Of a DNA stretch of 34,949 nt, positions 1 to 8,710 are shown piece by piece. The notes beneath the pieces were generated by a model, which saw only the letters and a list, made by a program, of their open reading frames with translations, did no database searches and had not been told where the DNA came from. Numbering within the stretch: position 1 is the first letter of the stretch; the number at the start of each line of letters is the position of its first letter. The DNA comes from a virus. Location of the stretch: positions 1-34,949 of IMG/VR virus record IMGVR_UViG_3300031952_000074. One strand, written 5' to 3'. The translations under genes and the position numbers were made by a program.

Positions 1-127
1 GGAGCTGGTGACCTTGCGGTCAAGAATGCCGCGCTACTCGCTGGCACTGTCGCTGGCAGCATGGTCGGGGCTGGACTTGCCAGCACCTACGGTGGCATCT
101 CAGGCATTGCGGGAGTATTGGAAGGTT
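1..127. repeat. Terminal direct repeat, left copy
   Basis: These 127 bases are identical to the last 127 bases of the window (34823-34949). The repeat lies inside the tape measure gene and keeps its reading frame, so the window is a circular sequence of about 34,822 bp written with an overlap. A length of 127 is a common maximum assembler k-mer, so I read this as a circular or circularly permuted genome and not as a biological terminal repeat. Confidence 0.95.
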
Positions 128-393
128 ATTCTCTCACCGGGGGGGCAAGCGCGGCTACTGGTGTTGGTGCTGGGACACTAATTGGCGGTATTTTGGGTGG
201 TGGGATCGCTGGCGGATATGTCGGGGGGAGAGCTGTTGCCGGATATGTGACCGAAACACCACCGACACCGAGACCTACCGTACATATTGAGAAGTTAGAG
301 ATCAACTCACTTTCAGAAATCGATGATGATACAGCTAGGATTGTGGCTGAGAAGATCGCGTCGGAAGTTGGCAAGAGAGGAGGGCCAATTTGA
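1..393 (+). CDS. Tape measure protein, C-terminal part (continues from the right end)
   Basis: This is the end of the gene that starts at 33377 and runs through the circle junction; the frame is open from base 1 to a TGA at 391-393. The joined protein is about 612 aa. This part holds a Gly/Ala-rich hydrophobic stretch (about residues 487-563 of the full protein), common near the C-terminus of tape measure proteins, then a Pro-rich linker and a charged helical tail. The next gene starts with TTG at 390, inside the stop codon (TTGA overlap), with a GAGAGGAGG ribosome binding site just before it. The hydrophobic part may reach the host membrane during DNA ejection. Confidence 0.88.
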   Translation, partial: GAGDLAVKNAALLAGTVAGSMVGAGLASTYGGISGIAGVLEGYSLTGGASAATGVGAGTLIGGILGGGIAGGYVGGRAVAGYVTETPPTPRPTVHIEKLEINSLSEIDDDTARIVAEKIASEVGKRGGPI

Positions 394-2552
394 CCTACAC
401 ACCAACGAGGATAGTTCCGGTCCTTCAGCCGATGGTCTTCACGAACTTGGGCAACGACGGCGCGGCCACGCTCTATGTTTCAGGGATGCAGTCTGGAGAG
501 AAGGTCGAGGTCTATGAGGGCGTAACGTTAGTCGGGACGGCGACCGCTACTGGCAACACCATGACGATCTCTCTGTCCGGTCATTCTGGTTTGCCTTTCA
601 TTGGATCATTCAAGACTTATTTTGTGGGCGGGGCATTGGCCTATACTTCCGAAACCCGAAGCGTTCACGGCAACGACGAATACTATTACGGAATCCCGAT
701 AGCGCCAGACCTTATGGTTCGCAATTCAGGAACCGAGCAGATAGCTTCAGCCGAAGCAAAAACGAAGGACACCCATTTCACCATAAGTCAGTTGTTCGAA
801 TGCGAGGACGAGTTCGACATCTACATCGGTTCAACAAAGGTCAAGCGGTTCCTTCTCAAGAACGTCAAGCAGAAAATCGACGTGCCCAAACTGAAGATAA
901 TCTCTTGGACTTTTCAGGATCATCTGGCATGGTTCAAAGGTTTCGTGATTGACAAGGATTACGGTACTTCTTACGATGGCGAAATCATCAAGGATCTGGT
1001 GACTCTTTCAGTCCTATCGATTGACACGACCAATGTGGACAGCATAAACCAATACACGACATACACGGCTGGCGACAAGTCCGCGCTGACGATCATGCAG
1101 GAATTCGCCTCTGCCGCCGATGCGATCTTCTACCTGAACGCTTCCGACTATCTGTATTACAAGGCCAAGTCCGGTCTTTCGGTCATCAAGACGGTAACTT
1201 GGTCGGATGTCCTAGAGTTCGGCGAGATTACGACGGACGCAACCGAGCTGGTCTATAAAGTAAAGGTGATGGGTGGAGTGGTCGGCGGGAGACAGATCTA
1301 CGTCGAGAGAACCAAGGTGGGCATATCCGAGGACGTGGCGCAACTATACACCCATGTCGTTTCCGACCCGACGATAACCGACTGGAAGTATGCCGAGGAG
1401 CTGGCCGATTCGATTCTCGATGATAGACAAAACCCGAAGGCACAACTGAGGATAACGGTTGAGGGCGACCTGACAGTCTATCCGGGCGCGAAGGTGGCAC
1501 TGAACCTAACGGAGATCGGCTATGTCGATGATTACTATGTTGTCGAGGCAGTCCACAGGGTCAAGGGCGGGATCTTCCTGACTGAGTTATTGGTGGGCCA
1601 CTATGTTCCACGGATAAGTCTCGACGTTGCGACCCTATACGAAAGGCAGCGGGTAATCGATAGGTCTCTGACTCAGGCAAGGGAGGCAATCCTTTCACAG
1701 TTGTCTCTGGAAGCCGGAGAACTTTCGGACTATGAGCCCGCTTACTCGATGATCGAGACGCTCACGAATACCGAGGTTAATTTGACTAGCGCGGAGGAAA
1801 AGATCGTGCTGACCGCAGGATCGACAACCGGTTCGGCGACCTGTTTGCTTTCACCGAGCAGGGAATCATTCCAGTTCTGGAGAGATGTTGCGTGGCGTTC
1901 TGATGTCAAGGAGGGAGCGATAACCGTGAATCTTCTCGACTCACGGGATAACACACTCTATTCGAACATAACCAGTCCGCTCGACCTCTATCCCTATCCG
2001 GGGAATCTCGACTTCGCCGAATGCCTTTCAAGTGAATGGACAACGACCAACTGCAATGTCTTCAATTCCATCTCCGCGATCTTTGGCACTTATTCTCTCA
2101 GGCAGGCGGCCGCAACCGGAACGGAAAGGAAAGCAAAGTATCCGTTCACGGACACGATCTCTGGGAACGATTACCGTTACCTGACCTTCCAGCTTTACGC
2201 CCCTGTGACTGGCACATTGCAGGTTCGACTTCATTCCGGCGCGGGCTACTATCAGCAAACCATACTTGTCACTCAAATCGATAGCTGGGAGGAATACGTC
2301 ATCAACATGACGGTTGGAGACTGGTCGGTCGTAGGTTCGCCGACTGGCTGGACTTCGCTTGAGGCGATTGAGTTGATTCTGCCTTCGGCCTACACTGGAA
2401 GTTATGTCTTCTGGGATTCGATTCGTTTTGAGAAGGTTCGCTATGAGACTCTGAAGATAGTCTTTGCGCTAACTAGAGTGAGTGCTGGTCTTGCTTCGCC
2501 TGAAATCTATGAGCGCGTGTACAACTACAGTTCTGGAGGTGTGTTCGCCTAG
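390..2552 (+). CDS. Tail tip / baseplate hub protein with C-terminal carbohydrate-binding-like domain
   Basis: A 720-aa protein directly after the tape measure gene, where siphoviruses place distal tail and hub proteins. It starts with TTG overlapping the previous stop and has a strong SD (GAGAGGAGG). Residues about 1-110 are a small beta domain. Residues about 110-440 look like a gpD/gp27 or Gp37-like hub: a long alpha/beta stretch ending in the pattern of an OB-like domain (YPGAKVALNL, then DDYYVVEAVHRVKGG). A helical linker follows at about 450-480. Residues about 540-690 resemble a jelly-roll carbohydrate-binding module (Trp/Tyr-rich, SSEWTTTNC to FWDSIRFEK). Inference: it caps the tube and begins host recognition. 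The hub call rests on position and pattern, not on a catalytic motif. Confidence 0.7.
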   Translation: MTYTPTRIVPVLQPMVFTNLGNDGAATLYVSGMQSGEKVEVYEGVTLVGTATATGNTMTISLSGHSGLPFIGSFKTYFVGGALAYTSETRSVHGNDEYYYGIPIAPDLMVRNSGTEQIASAEAKTKDTHFTISQLFECEDEFDIYIGSTKVKRFLLKNVKQKIDVPKLKIISWTFQDHLAWFKGFVIDKDYGTSYDGEIIKDLVTLSVLSIDTTNVDSINQYTTYTAGDKSALTIMQEFASAADAIFYLNASDYLYYKAKSGLSVIKTVTWSDVLEFGEITTDATELVYKVKVMGGVVGGRQIYVERTKVGISEDVAQLYTHVVSDPTITDWKYAEELADSILDDRQNPKAQLRITVEGDLTVYPGAKVALNLTEIGYVDDYYVVEAVHRVKGGIFLTELLVGHYVPRISLDVATLYERQRVIDRSLTQAREAILSQLSLEAGELSDYEPAYSMIETLTNTEVNLTSAEEKIVLTAGSTTGSATCLLSPSRESFQFWRDVAWRSDVKEGAITVNLLDSRDNTLYSNITSPLDLYPYPGNLDFAECLSSEWTTTNCNVFNSISAIFGTYSLRQAAATGTERKAKYPFTDTISGNDYRYLTFQLYAPVTGTLQVRLHSGAGYYQQTILVTQIDSWEEYVINMTVGDWSVVGSPTGWTSLEAIELILPSAYTGSYVFWDSIRFEKVRYETLKIVFALTRVSAGLASPEIYERVYNYSSGGVFA

Positions 2553-2555
2553 CAC

Positions 2556-5081
2556 ATGGTCGTGATTCGTCAATTTCAGGGAAGGAAAGCAAAGCGGTTC
2601 GAGTATCCATATCTTGACGCGGTTCCTGCCGAAGTCCTGACGACTGACGACGACGCGAAAAGCCCGGTCGCTCTGGGCGCGGACAACACCACCGCCTCTT
2701 ACGTTGACATCAAAGTTTATGGTGACAACCAGTGGGGCCAGACGTTCAACACGAACGAACTGGGCGTAACCACGGATTCATTTATCACTGAAACCACCAC
2801 TGGTGATGAAATCATAGGTGCAGCTTGGAGAGCGCAGACTTTCACGGCTGGCTCGTCATATACTATCGGAAAAGTCAGACTCATGCTCGCCAAAAACGGG
2901 GCGGCGACCGCGGGTACAGTCACGGCCAGCATAAGGGCCACTGCCGGAGGACTTCCGACGGGAGGCGACTTGTGTTCGGGTTCGCTGAATGGGAATTTAT
3001 TCAATGACTTCAGTCCTATGGCTTGGTACTGGTTCTATCTGGGGGCGGGAACGCCTCTCACTTCAGGAACGGTGTATGCCATAGTGATTCGTGCCCCAGC
3101 GGCATCCGTGGCGATTCGCCACCGATACAATAACGCCAATGCCTATGCGGGAGGACAAAAAGCAAACTCGGCGGATTCAGGTGCAACTTGGGCGGCGAAT
3201 GCAGCGAACGACATAATATTCCAGACTTCCAGACCGGAGACTTCCATATCGAAGGTCACGATTTACGGTAAGAAGGTAGGGAATCCAAGCGCATTATTGA
3301 TGAACGTCTATGCGACAAGCGCGGGACTTCCAACTGGTGCGTCCCTGAAATCAGGGACGAGTTCGACGCTGATCGAAACTCTGGCAGAGAACGAAATCAC
3401 TCTATCCTCTGCCCTAACCGGACTAACCGGAAATACCGTCTATGCCATCATGTTCAGCCAGAGTGGAACGAGCGCCTCTGATTACTATGTATTGATGTTC
3501 GGCAAGGATTCGTTCGGCGAAAGCATTGTCAAAAGCACCAATGGTGGATCTTCCTATTCGGCACTTGCCAATGTGAATCTTTACTCCAAGATATACAAGA
3601 ACACTGAGGCCGCCTATGAAACAATCAATACCGAGATGTACACGATTTTCACGACTCAAAAGATAGCCCAGACATTTCTCGGCATAGTGTCAACCTGCCG
3701 AACCATCTATCTGAAACTTCGCAAGCACGGAACCTTCGCAAGCGCAGTAACGGTTGAATTAAGGGACACGAGCGAGACCGGGACGCTTCGCAACACGACC
3801 ACGATAGCCGCCGCCGACATCCCGACAGACTGGGCACTGATACCGGCGGTATTCTCTGCGACCTATACTCTGGCGGCTTCCGGTTACTGCATCGTCGCCT
3901 ACCCTTCCGTCTCAACCGGGGATTCGGCCAACTGCGTTGAATTCGCCCAGACAAGCTCGTCCACATACGCCACTTACAACATGAGCCACTACATTTCTGC
4001 TTGGACGCAATACACGAACTTCGACCTGATCTTTGGCGTCGCTATGCTCCAGACTCAGAATCACATTGCACAGGAAGATGTAACTGGTGGTGGCAAGTAT
4101 GACGTTTACGCTGCAGTCTGGATATTCCAGACTCTCAAGGTCACAACGAAAACCAATGTGAGAATCGTCCAGTTCAAAGGGTACAAGACTGGCGCCCCGG
4201 CGGACAGCCTCTATTGCATGCTGGAGAAGATGGACACCTCGACCGCGAAACCGGACGGCACGGCCCTCTATACTGGCTCGATTGCGGCCGCTTCGGTTGG
4301 AGGCTCCCCCGGTGGTTGGTACAGCATCACGATCTCCTATCCGCTTGAGATGAACACCTACTATGCCATCGTATTCAAGTCGCCCGGTTCTGCGGCCGCT
4401 GCCAACGGCTATCAAATCTATTATTCAAACGCCAATCCCTACGCTAATGGCAATGTGGGAACGTCGGCCGATTCGGGCGTGACATGGACGGCAGTCGCGG
4501 CGAACGACCTGGCGTTCAGGATAACCGTCCCGACCGAGCAGAAGATATTCGACGAAACGATTGATTGCGCCGACACCGATCTGATCTCGGCTCTGGCAAA
4601 CATCCACTTCGGCATGGACGGAACCCTGAAAAGTTACGACGGGAATTACGTCACCCTGAGAGTCACCTTTGACGACGTTGAACAGACTGATTGCGGCGCA
4701 CAAATCAACGGCACTACGGCTTACTTCACCGTGGAACTCATAAGCGAACTGAAGGAGATAAGTCAGGCGAGCGTCAGTGTGGAAATGTACGGCGCTGGAG
4801 ACGGCATCATAACGGAACTGGTCTATTGCCGCTACCGCTACTTCGATAATGACGCGCCCACTGCCGCGAACTTCGGCTGTTCCGAGATGATAATGGTCGC
4901 CTATAAACTTCCGGTTGGCTCTTACTTCTACCTGAACGACGATTCCGATCAGATGTATTACAACCCGCTTGGCGCGAGTAGGGACAAAGTAGAAGATTTT
5001 GGGGCATATCAGCGCGAGGTCAATGTCCGCAAGATAACGTTCGCCAGTGGCAAGGCGACAATCGTCCTCCTTGGTAGGTGA
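2556..5081 (+). CDS. Large repeated beta-sandwich tail adhesin
   Basis: An 841-aa protein, 3 nt after the hub gene, following the same transcription unit. It contains about four copies of a beta-sandwich of 120-150 aa, near residues 86-228, 232-350, 365-495 and 515-662. Recurring signatures are QTFTAGSSYTIGKVRL-like openings, LPTGxxLxSG loops and, in the first and last copies, an AN(A/P)YAxG...SADSGxTW block (about residues 190-225 and 624-660). These resemble jelly-roll domains of secreted cell-surface proteins. Residues about 665-841 form a different C-terminal domain. No cysteine or protease motif stands out. Inference: receptor-binding or side fibre protein that binds host surface glycans; the repeats probably arose by internal duplication. 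Confidence 0.7.
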   Translation: MVVIRQFQGRKAKRFEYPYLDAVPAEVLTTDDDAKSPVALGADNTTASYVDIKVYGDNQWGQTFNTNELGVTTDSFITETTTGDEIIGAAWRAQTFTAGSSYTIGKVRLMLAKNGAATAGTVTASIRATAGGLPTGGDLCSGSLNGNLFNDFSPMAWYWFYLGAGTPLTSGTVYAIVIRAPAASVAIRHRYNNANAYAGGQKANSADSGATWAANAANDIIFQTSRPETSISKVTIYGKKVGNPSALLMNVYATSAGLPTGASLKSGTSSTLIETLAENEITLSSALTGLTGNTVYAIMFSQSGTSASDYYVLMFGKDSFGESIVKSTNGGSSYSALANVNLYSKIYKNTEAAYETINTEMYTIFTTQKIAQTFLGIVSTCRTIYLKLRKHGTFASAVTVELRDTSETGTLRNTTTIAAADIPTDWALIPAVFSATYTLAASGYCIVAYPSVSTGDSANCVEFAQTSSSTYATYNMSHYISAWTQYTNFDLIFGVAMLQTQNHIAQEDVTGGGKYDVYAAVWIFQTLKVTTKTNVRIVQFKGYKTGAPADSLYCMLEKMDTSTAKPDGTALYTGSIAAASVGGSPGGWYSITISYPLEMNTYYAIVFKSPGSAAAANGYQIYYSNANPYANGNVGTSADSGVTWTAVAANDLAFRITVPTEQKIFDETIDCADTDLISALANIHFGMDGTLKSYDGNYVTLRVTFDDVEQTDCGAQINGTTAYFTVELISELKEISQASVSVEMYGAGDGIITELVYCRYRYFDNDAPTAANFGCSEMIMVAYKLPVGSYFYLNDDSDQMYYNPLGASRDKVEDFGAYQREVNVRKITFASGKATIVLLGR

Positions 5082-5088
5082 TAGGAAC

Positions 5089-5901
5089 ATGAGCTGGACA
5101 AGCAAATCCGAAATGATGGAGGAAATCTATGCTCTCAGGCAGGAACTCGATCATTTGCTTCACGAGGACGGCGGCGACATCGCCCAAATCAACGATAAGA
5201 TTCTGGCCCTTCAGAAGGCGAACACGGAAATCCTCGCATGGCGCGACAGCATGAGCAAGCACATCACCACCGCGATAACCGCCCCCGCGACCGGAACCAC
5301 ACAATACGGATCCATCTCTGTAACGGCAACCGCAGTAGATACTCTGGCCCATGCCATAGCGAAGGTCGATTTCTACATAGACGACGTTTTCTTTGCCACG
5401 GACGCCGCTTCGCCCTACACGGTCACGCTGGACACGACCAAGTATTCAAATGCCTCTCATACAATCAAGGTACTGGCCTACTGCACCAACGCGGCGGTCG
5501 GCTGGGGTTCGGCGACCATCACCATAACGATAAACAACGTCATCCCAACTGGAGGAACGACCGTCGGGGGAGGAACGGCCAGCTATGGCGATGTGGTAAG
5601 CGTCCAGATTACAGCTCCTACGCCGGGTTCAAGCGTGCCAATGAATTTTTCTATTGATGTCCTTGCCGTATGCTCCTCACAGCATCCAATCACTACTTTT
5701 AGCCCGACACCTGCGATGACATGGCATGTTTCCCCGACTGGAGGCACTGGGGCACTAATCCGAGTGAGTTTCGACAGCGCGAACCAACTCAAAAAGACCT
5801 TTACGATTACGGCCACTTGCGCCCACGGCACGACTGGAACCGCTACCGGGACCTACATCAATGCAGGCTATACTGGGCCACCGACAGGCGGGCAAGTATA
5901 G
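5089..5901 (+). CDS. Coiled-coil plus Ig-like domain tail fibre protein
   Basis: A 270-aa protein. I chose ATG 5089 over an upstream in-frame start at 5047 because AGGTGAT at 5075-5081 is a good SD and the start then follows the previous stop (TGA 5079-5081). Residues 1-60 are charged and heptad-like, a probable coiled coil that would trimerise. Residues about 65-150 match the Ig-like fold of surface proteins (KVDFYIDD..., then SPYTVTLDT and SHTIKVLAY). A second beta domain follows a Gly/Thr linker and ends in a Gly/Pro tail. Position after the adhesin suggests a fibre or baseplate decoration. It is the last gene of the tail unit; the stop codon lies just before a TATA element. Confidence 0.65.
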   Translation: MSWTSKSEMMEEIYALRQELDHLLHEDGGDIAQINDKILALQKANTEILAWRDSMSKHITTAITAPATGTTQYGSISVTATAVDTLAHAIAKVDFYIDDVFFATDAASPYTVTLDTTKYSNASHTIKVLAYCTNAAVGWGSATITITINNVIPTGGTTVGGGTASYGDVVSVQITAPTPGSSVPMNFSIDVLAVCSSQHPITTFSPTPAMTWHVSPTGGTGALIRVSFDSANQLKKTFTITATCAHGTTGTATGTYINAGYTGPPTGGQV

Positions 5902-5913
5902 AAGGCTTAAATA
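5902..5913 (+). promoter_or_regulatory. Archaeal-type promoter (BRE + TATA), leaderless start at 5935
   Basis: AAGGCTTAAATA with TATA core CTTAAATA at 5906-5913. The ATG of the next gene is 21 nt downstream and has no SD, which fits a leaderless archaeal transcript. The element is almost identical to the one at 8711-8722. Confidence 0.7.
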
Positions 5914-5934
5914 GACAAACTTGGGAATAGGTTC

Positions 5935-6264
5935 ATGGGCGACATAAGAACGGTACTTCTGGTGACAGGAGAATGTCTGGCCGTCCTACTCGCAATTATG
6001 TTGATTCACGAGGCTTTTCATATCGCCGTCTATGGCGCTTTTGGAGTTTCTTCGTGGTTGGCTTTAGGGGATGATGGCAGGCCATATGCCGCCTATGATG
6101 TCGCCGAGATGTCAAGTCTACCCTCACAGAAAAGCACCGAACTCTTCCGCATACAATACTTCATAGATAGCATCCCAGTTTCCTTGGCTACACTTTTGTT
6201 GGATGCGGGTCTCTCCCTATTCGTCCTGAAAAGGAATCTACGGCAGAAAAATGAAATACTGTAA
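5935..6264 (+). CDS. Small membrane protein with HExxH motif (possible minimal M50/S2P-like protease)
   Basis: A 109-aa protein with two hydrophobic segments (about 6-44 and 76-98). The first contains H25-E26-A-F-H29, the HExxH zinc-binding motif, followed by a V/FGV stretch as in membrane-embedded M50 (site-2) proteases. The second contains D78-x-x-P81 and L89-D90-A91-G92, which resembles the NxxP...LDG motif that supplies the third zinc ligand in that family. M50 enzymes usually have four or more membrane segments, so this would be very small. It starts a separate transcription unit with its own TATA promoter and overlaps the next gene. If not a protease, it may only be a metal-binding membrane protein. 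Function is inference. Confidence 0.6.
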   Translation: MGDIRTVLLVTGECLAVLLAIMLIHEAFHIAVYGAFGVSSWLALGDDGRPYAAYDVAEMSSLPSQKSTELFRIQYFIDSIPVSLATLLLDAGLSLFVLKRNLRQKNEIL

Positions 6265-6436
6265 CAACTGTCAGAGGATGGTCGAACCGACCAAGCACTT
6301 CAACTGGGCGATTTTCCTACTTGGGTGGTTCACATTGGGGTTAATCTCGGTAGGCTATGTAATCTTCTATTTCTTTATGAGCGGCAGATGTCCCATGTGC
6401 AACTCTCAGAACTGGGGCGTTCCCCCGCCGAGCTAA
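6251..6436 (+). CDS. Membrane-anchored zinc-ribbon protein
   Basis: A 61-aa protein overlapping the HExxH gene by 14 nt. C4-x-x-C7 and C47-x-x-C50 flank a hydrophobic hairpin (about residues 19-43), so both halves of one zinc ribbon would be brought together on the same membrane face. It is co-transcribed with the HExxH protein and may act with it. No specific function is recognisable. Confidence 0.7.
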   Translation: MKYCNNCQRMVEPTKHFNWAIFLLGWFTLGLISVGYVIFYFFMSGRCPMCNSQNWGVPPPS

Positions 6437-6441
6437 TTAGA
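6429..6441 (+). promoter_or_regulatory. Candidate late promoter motif 1 (CTAATTAG)
   Basis: GAGCTAATTAGAA, core palindrome CTAATTAG at 6433-6440, with a diverged GC flank. The TTG start at 6465 is 24 nt downstream and has no SD. Confidence 0.5.
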
Positions 6442-6464
6442 ACCATCCAAACTTCACGGTCAGA

Positions 6465-6671
6465 TTGCTGTCGCTTGAGACAATCGTTCAAGTCGTCAAT
6501 GTCGTGGCTCTGGCCCACCTCGCCCTGATCTTCTTCGCCATCTGCGTCCGGCCAGATCATAGCGTCGTCGTGAAAGAACCGAACCAAGTCATAAGGATCT
6601 CAGAACTTCTGGTCTGCCTCATCGTCTTCGTCGTCGACCTCTGGATTCTCTGGGTTTCGATATTCGGATAG
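6465..6671 (+). CDS. Small two-helix membrane protein
   Basis: A 68-aa protein with hydrophobic segments at about 8-27 and 45-66 and a short charged loop between them. The TTG start has no SD and lies 24 nt after a CTAATTAG motif, consistent with a leaderless transcript. I do not recognise a family. Membrane topology and its place beside the holin-like cluster leave a role in lysis or membrane change open. Confidence 0.55.
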   Translation: MLSLETIVQVVNVVALAHLALIFFAICVRPDHSVVVKEPNQVIRISELLVCLIVFVVDLWILWVSIFG

Positions 6672-6687
6672 CCCGCGCTAATTAGAC
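6672..6687 (+). promoter_or_regulatory. Candidate late promoter motif 2 (CCCGCGCTAATTAGAC)
   Basis: Full form of the motif, core at 6678-6685, 24 nt before ATG 6710, which lacks an SD. The bases 6674-6696 are identical to 31720-31742 (23 nt), where the same motif precedes the tail tube unit. Confidence 0.65.
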
Positions 6688-6709
6688 GCCCGACTCACTC
6701 AGAACCCAA

Positions 6710-7999
6710 ATGGGACTCAAAGATTTCCTGAGATGGGTTTTTGGAGTGAAGGAATCTTCTGGCGGTGTCGTCGTTGTTGTGCCGGAAGGAACCACAAAGA
6801 TCGGGATAGGCCGCCCGGATGATTTGCCAGAAGGTCAGGCAGAGATTTTCGTAGATGTCGCGTTCAAACTCAAAAGAAACGAGGAAAAGAATCAGTTGGA
6901 AGGGGACTATATTTCTCCGTGGGACTATCTCTATGCTGGAAACTTTATCGGCGTCTATGCTAACGACCAGTTGCTTGGAACCCTGACGGGGAAAAGTCTG
7001 GGAACGGGAACACCAGAAGATCCTTACGGTTCAAAGCAGAAGTTCAGGGCTATCCTCAAGCCCGGCAAGTATCAACTATTCGTTGTCCCTATGGCGTTCT
7101 CCGCAAAGGTCGAATCGTCTCACGATGAGGAGGTTATCGCTGGCTATGAGGTCTATCCTTGGACGAGTTCCCCAGTCTATGTCACATTCAAAGTAACCGA
7201 TTCAAAGGAGACGTTCTATTCTTGTGCGCCGCTTGAAATCGAACTGGAGGGCGAGATTTGGAACGCGCTTCACACTCTAACCTTCGTTGAGGGAGATACT
7301 ATCACTAGGTCGGTCAGCGACAAGGCACTGAAGGTAGCGGAGGCAAAGATTCCCGCACCAGTCAAGGTTGGAGATCCAATCGTTGATGGGGGCAAGGTCT
7401 GGGTAGCGAGACAGAACGGAATGGAGGCAACGCCTTACAGGACGCTCGATGAATACAACAAGGCCGTAGCAGTGAAGTCGGTCAAGGTAGATTTGGTTCC
7501 AGTCGGACTTCCGACAGATCCAACCTTCATACCCTGTGAACACGACCCGACGAAGATTCTGCTTGAGCTTCCGTCCGTCGCAATGGGAGGAAAGAATACC
7601 GTCCTTGAACTCAATTATCAGTACGTCAAGTTCACTGGCAAGAACTGGTGGATTCACATTTTCAGGGGGATAAAGACGCTTGCGAATCTGGGTTGGGATT
7701 CTGTCGCCCCAAGCTACGAACTCAATATGTTCGATGTGAAACAGGAACTCGGTCAGGGCGAACCGCCAGTAGCAAAGCCAGCACCGGAACCACTGGGCAC
7801 GAAAGAGGTAGCAAAGGAATTCGCCGAGAAGGGGAAGCCGTTGCCAGCCGAGACGCCTGAAGGATATATCCCCTATCTTTCAGCATACGACCTCTCAGAT
7901 TATTACAGGCACAAGGACGAGGGCTACAACGACGCTGACGCGAAGGCACTGGCGATCAAGGACAGGCAGACTAAAAACAAAGGAGGTGAAAGAGATTAA
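6710..7999 (+). CDS. Unrecognised 429-aa protein, probably virion-associated
   Basis: I do not recognise this protein. It has a short amphipathic N-terminus, then a beta-rich region up to about residue 320 with no clear catalytic motif, a Pro/Lys/Glu-rich linker near 345-385 (PVAKPAPEP) and a charged C-terminal helical part with YNDADAKALAIKDRQ. It has only two cysteines and no signal peptide. It opens a unit that has the late motif and ends with holin-like genes; its stop overlaps the next start (TAATG). Late-type control suggests a structural or exit-related role, which is inference. Confidence 0.75.
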   Translation: MGLKDFLRWVFGVKESSGGVVVVVPEGTTKIGIGRPDDLPEGQAEIFVDVAFKLKRNEEKNQLEGDYISPWDYLYAGNFIGVYANDQLLGTLTGKSLGTGTPEDPYGSKQKFRAILKPGKYQLFVVPMAFSAKVESSHDEEVIAGYEVYPWTSSPVYVTFKVTDSKETFYSCAPLEIELEGEIWNALHTLTFVEGDTITRSVSDKALKVAEAKIPAPVKVGDPIVDGGKVWVARQNGMEATPYRTLDEYNKAVAVKSVKVDLVPVGLPTDPTFIPCEHDPTKILLELPSVAMGGKNTVLELNYQYVKFTGKNWWIHIFRGIKTLANLGWDSVAPSYELNMFDVKQELGQGEPPVAKPAPEPLGTKEVAKEFAEKGKPLPAETPEGYIPYLSAYDLSDYYRHKDEGYNDADAKALAIKDRQTKNKGGERD

Positions 8000-8292
8000 T
8001 GATATTGTTTGGGATTGATGTTGTCGCAGTTCTCATCGGCGCACTCTCCGGCGCGGCCATAGCGATAGGAGGTTACCTGAAGACAGTGGACGGCGGTGCA
8101 CTCGAACCTTTCGACCTCCAGAAATTCGTGATAACTCTCGTGATCGGTTTGGCCGCTGGAGGATATGCTGCTTGGACTGGTACAGGATACGATGTCGGAT
8201 TGACCTTCTTGGTTGCTGGCGGGTACACGATCCTGATTGACACCTGGCTCAAGGTCGCGTATAGATGGGTCAAGGAGTGGCTGGCGAAGTAA
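7999..8292 (+). CDS. Holin-like membrane protein
   Basis: A 97-aa protein with three hydrophobic segments: about 5-25, 43-60 and 64-80, the last two Gly/Ala-rich. It ends in a short basic tail (WVKEWLAK). This size and layout fit phage holins, but sequence alone is not decisive. It is translationally coupled to the 429-aa gene (TAATG; SD AGGAGGTGA just upstream) and followed by two more small membrane or amphipathic proteins, a grouping like a lysis cassette. Confidence 0.6.
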   Translation: MILFGIDVVAVLIGALSGAAIAIGGYLKTVDGGALEPFDLQKFVITLVIGLAAGGYAAWTGTGYDVGLTFLVAGGYTILIDTWLKVAYRWVKEWLAK

Positions 8293-8293
8293 C

Positions 8294-8425
8294 ATGCCCC
8301 GAAAGAAGAAACCAAAGAACCTATGGATAGGCGGATTGGAGATGGCCTTGACTGAAAAGAAGAAGTCTTGGCTCGATAAGGTTAGGGCGTTCTGGCGCGA
8401 GTTCTGGAAGGCGACCAAGGCATGA
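8294..8425 (+). CDS. Small basic amphipathic protein
   Basis: A 43-aa protein starting at ATG 8294, 1 nt after the previous stop. The N-terminus is basic (PRKKKPK); residues about 18-41 form a Trp/Lys-rich amphipathic helix (KKSWLDKVRAFWREFWKATK). It could sit on the membrane surface beside the holin-like proteins on either side. Its stop overlaps the next start (ATGA). Function unknown. Confidence 0.55.
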   Translation: MPRKKKPKNLWIGGLEMALTEKKKSWLDKVRAFWREFWKATKA

Positions 8426-8664
8426 GCGAAGTCCTCCTCGGGATGGAATGGGTCGTCGGTTTCACGGTCACGATCTTTCTGGCCATAATGGGAATCTACG
8501 TCTTCCTGATGAGGCATGAGCGCGAGCTGGGCGAGCTGAACACCAAGATGTCCTTCATGCTGCACAAGATGGGCATGAACCCCGGCTACCAGAACTGGAA
8601 GAAGCAGCGCAAGAAGGCCGGAAAGAAAGCCGTGATCGTGGACGAAGAACTGCCAGACGAATAA
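8422..8664 (+). CDS. Single-pass membrane protein with charged coiled tail
   Basis: An 80-aa protein: a hydrophobic segment at about 10-29, then a charged helix (RHERELGELNTKM) and a Lys-rich, finally acidic tail. This matches the general form of small lysis accessory proteins, but no family is recognised. Last gene before the early promoter. Confidence 0.6.
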   Translation: MSEVLLGMEWVVGFTVTIFLAIMGIYVFLMRHERELGELNTKMSFMLHKMGMNPGYQNWKKQRKKAGKKAVIVDEELPDE

Positions 8665-8710
8665 CAGTCCTATATTGAGACGCCATAGATAACAGAGTTA
8701 CCTACCCCCA

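Noticed and set aside
1-127. True terminal repeats of a linear genome
   Set aside because: The length equals a common assembler overlap and lies within a gene; an assembly overlap is simpler.
5047-5088. Upstream start for the Ig-like fibre gene
   Set aside because: It would overlap the adhesin gene; ATG 5089 has a proper SD and follows the stop codon.
4425-5105. Long reverse-strand open frame (226 aa) and similar ones across the window
   Set aside because: It lies fully opposite the adhesin gene and has no protein-like motifs. All dense, overlapped gene chains with SD signals are on the + strand; the long reverse frames are shadows of codon bias.
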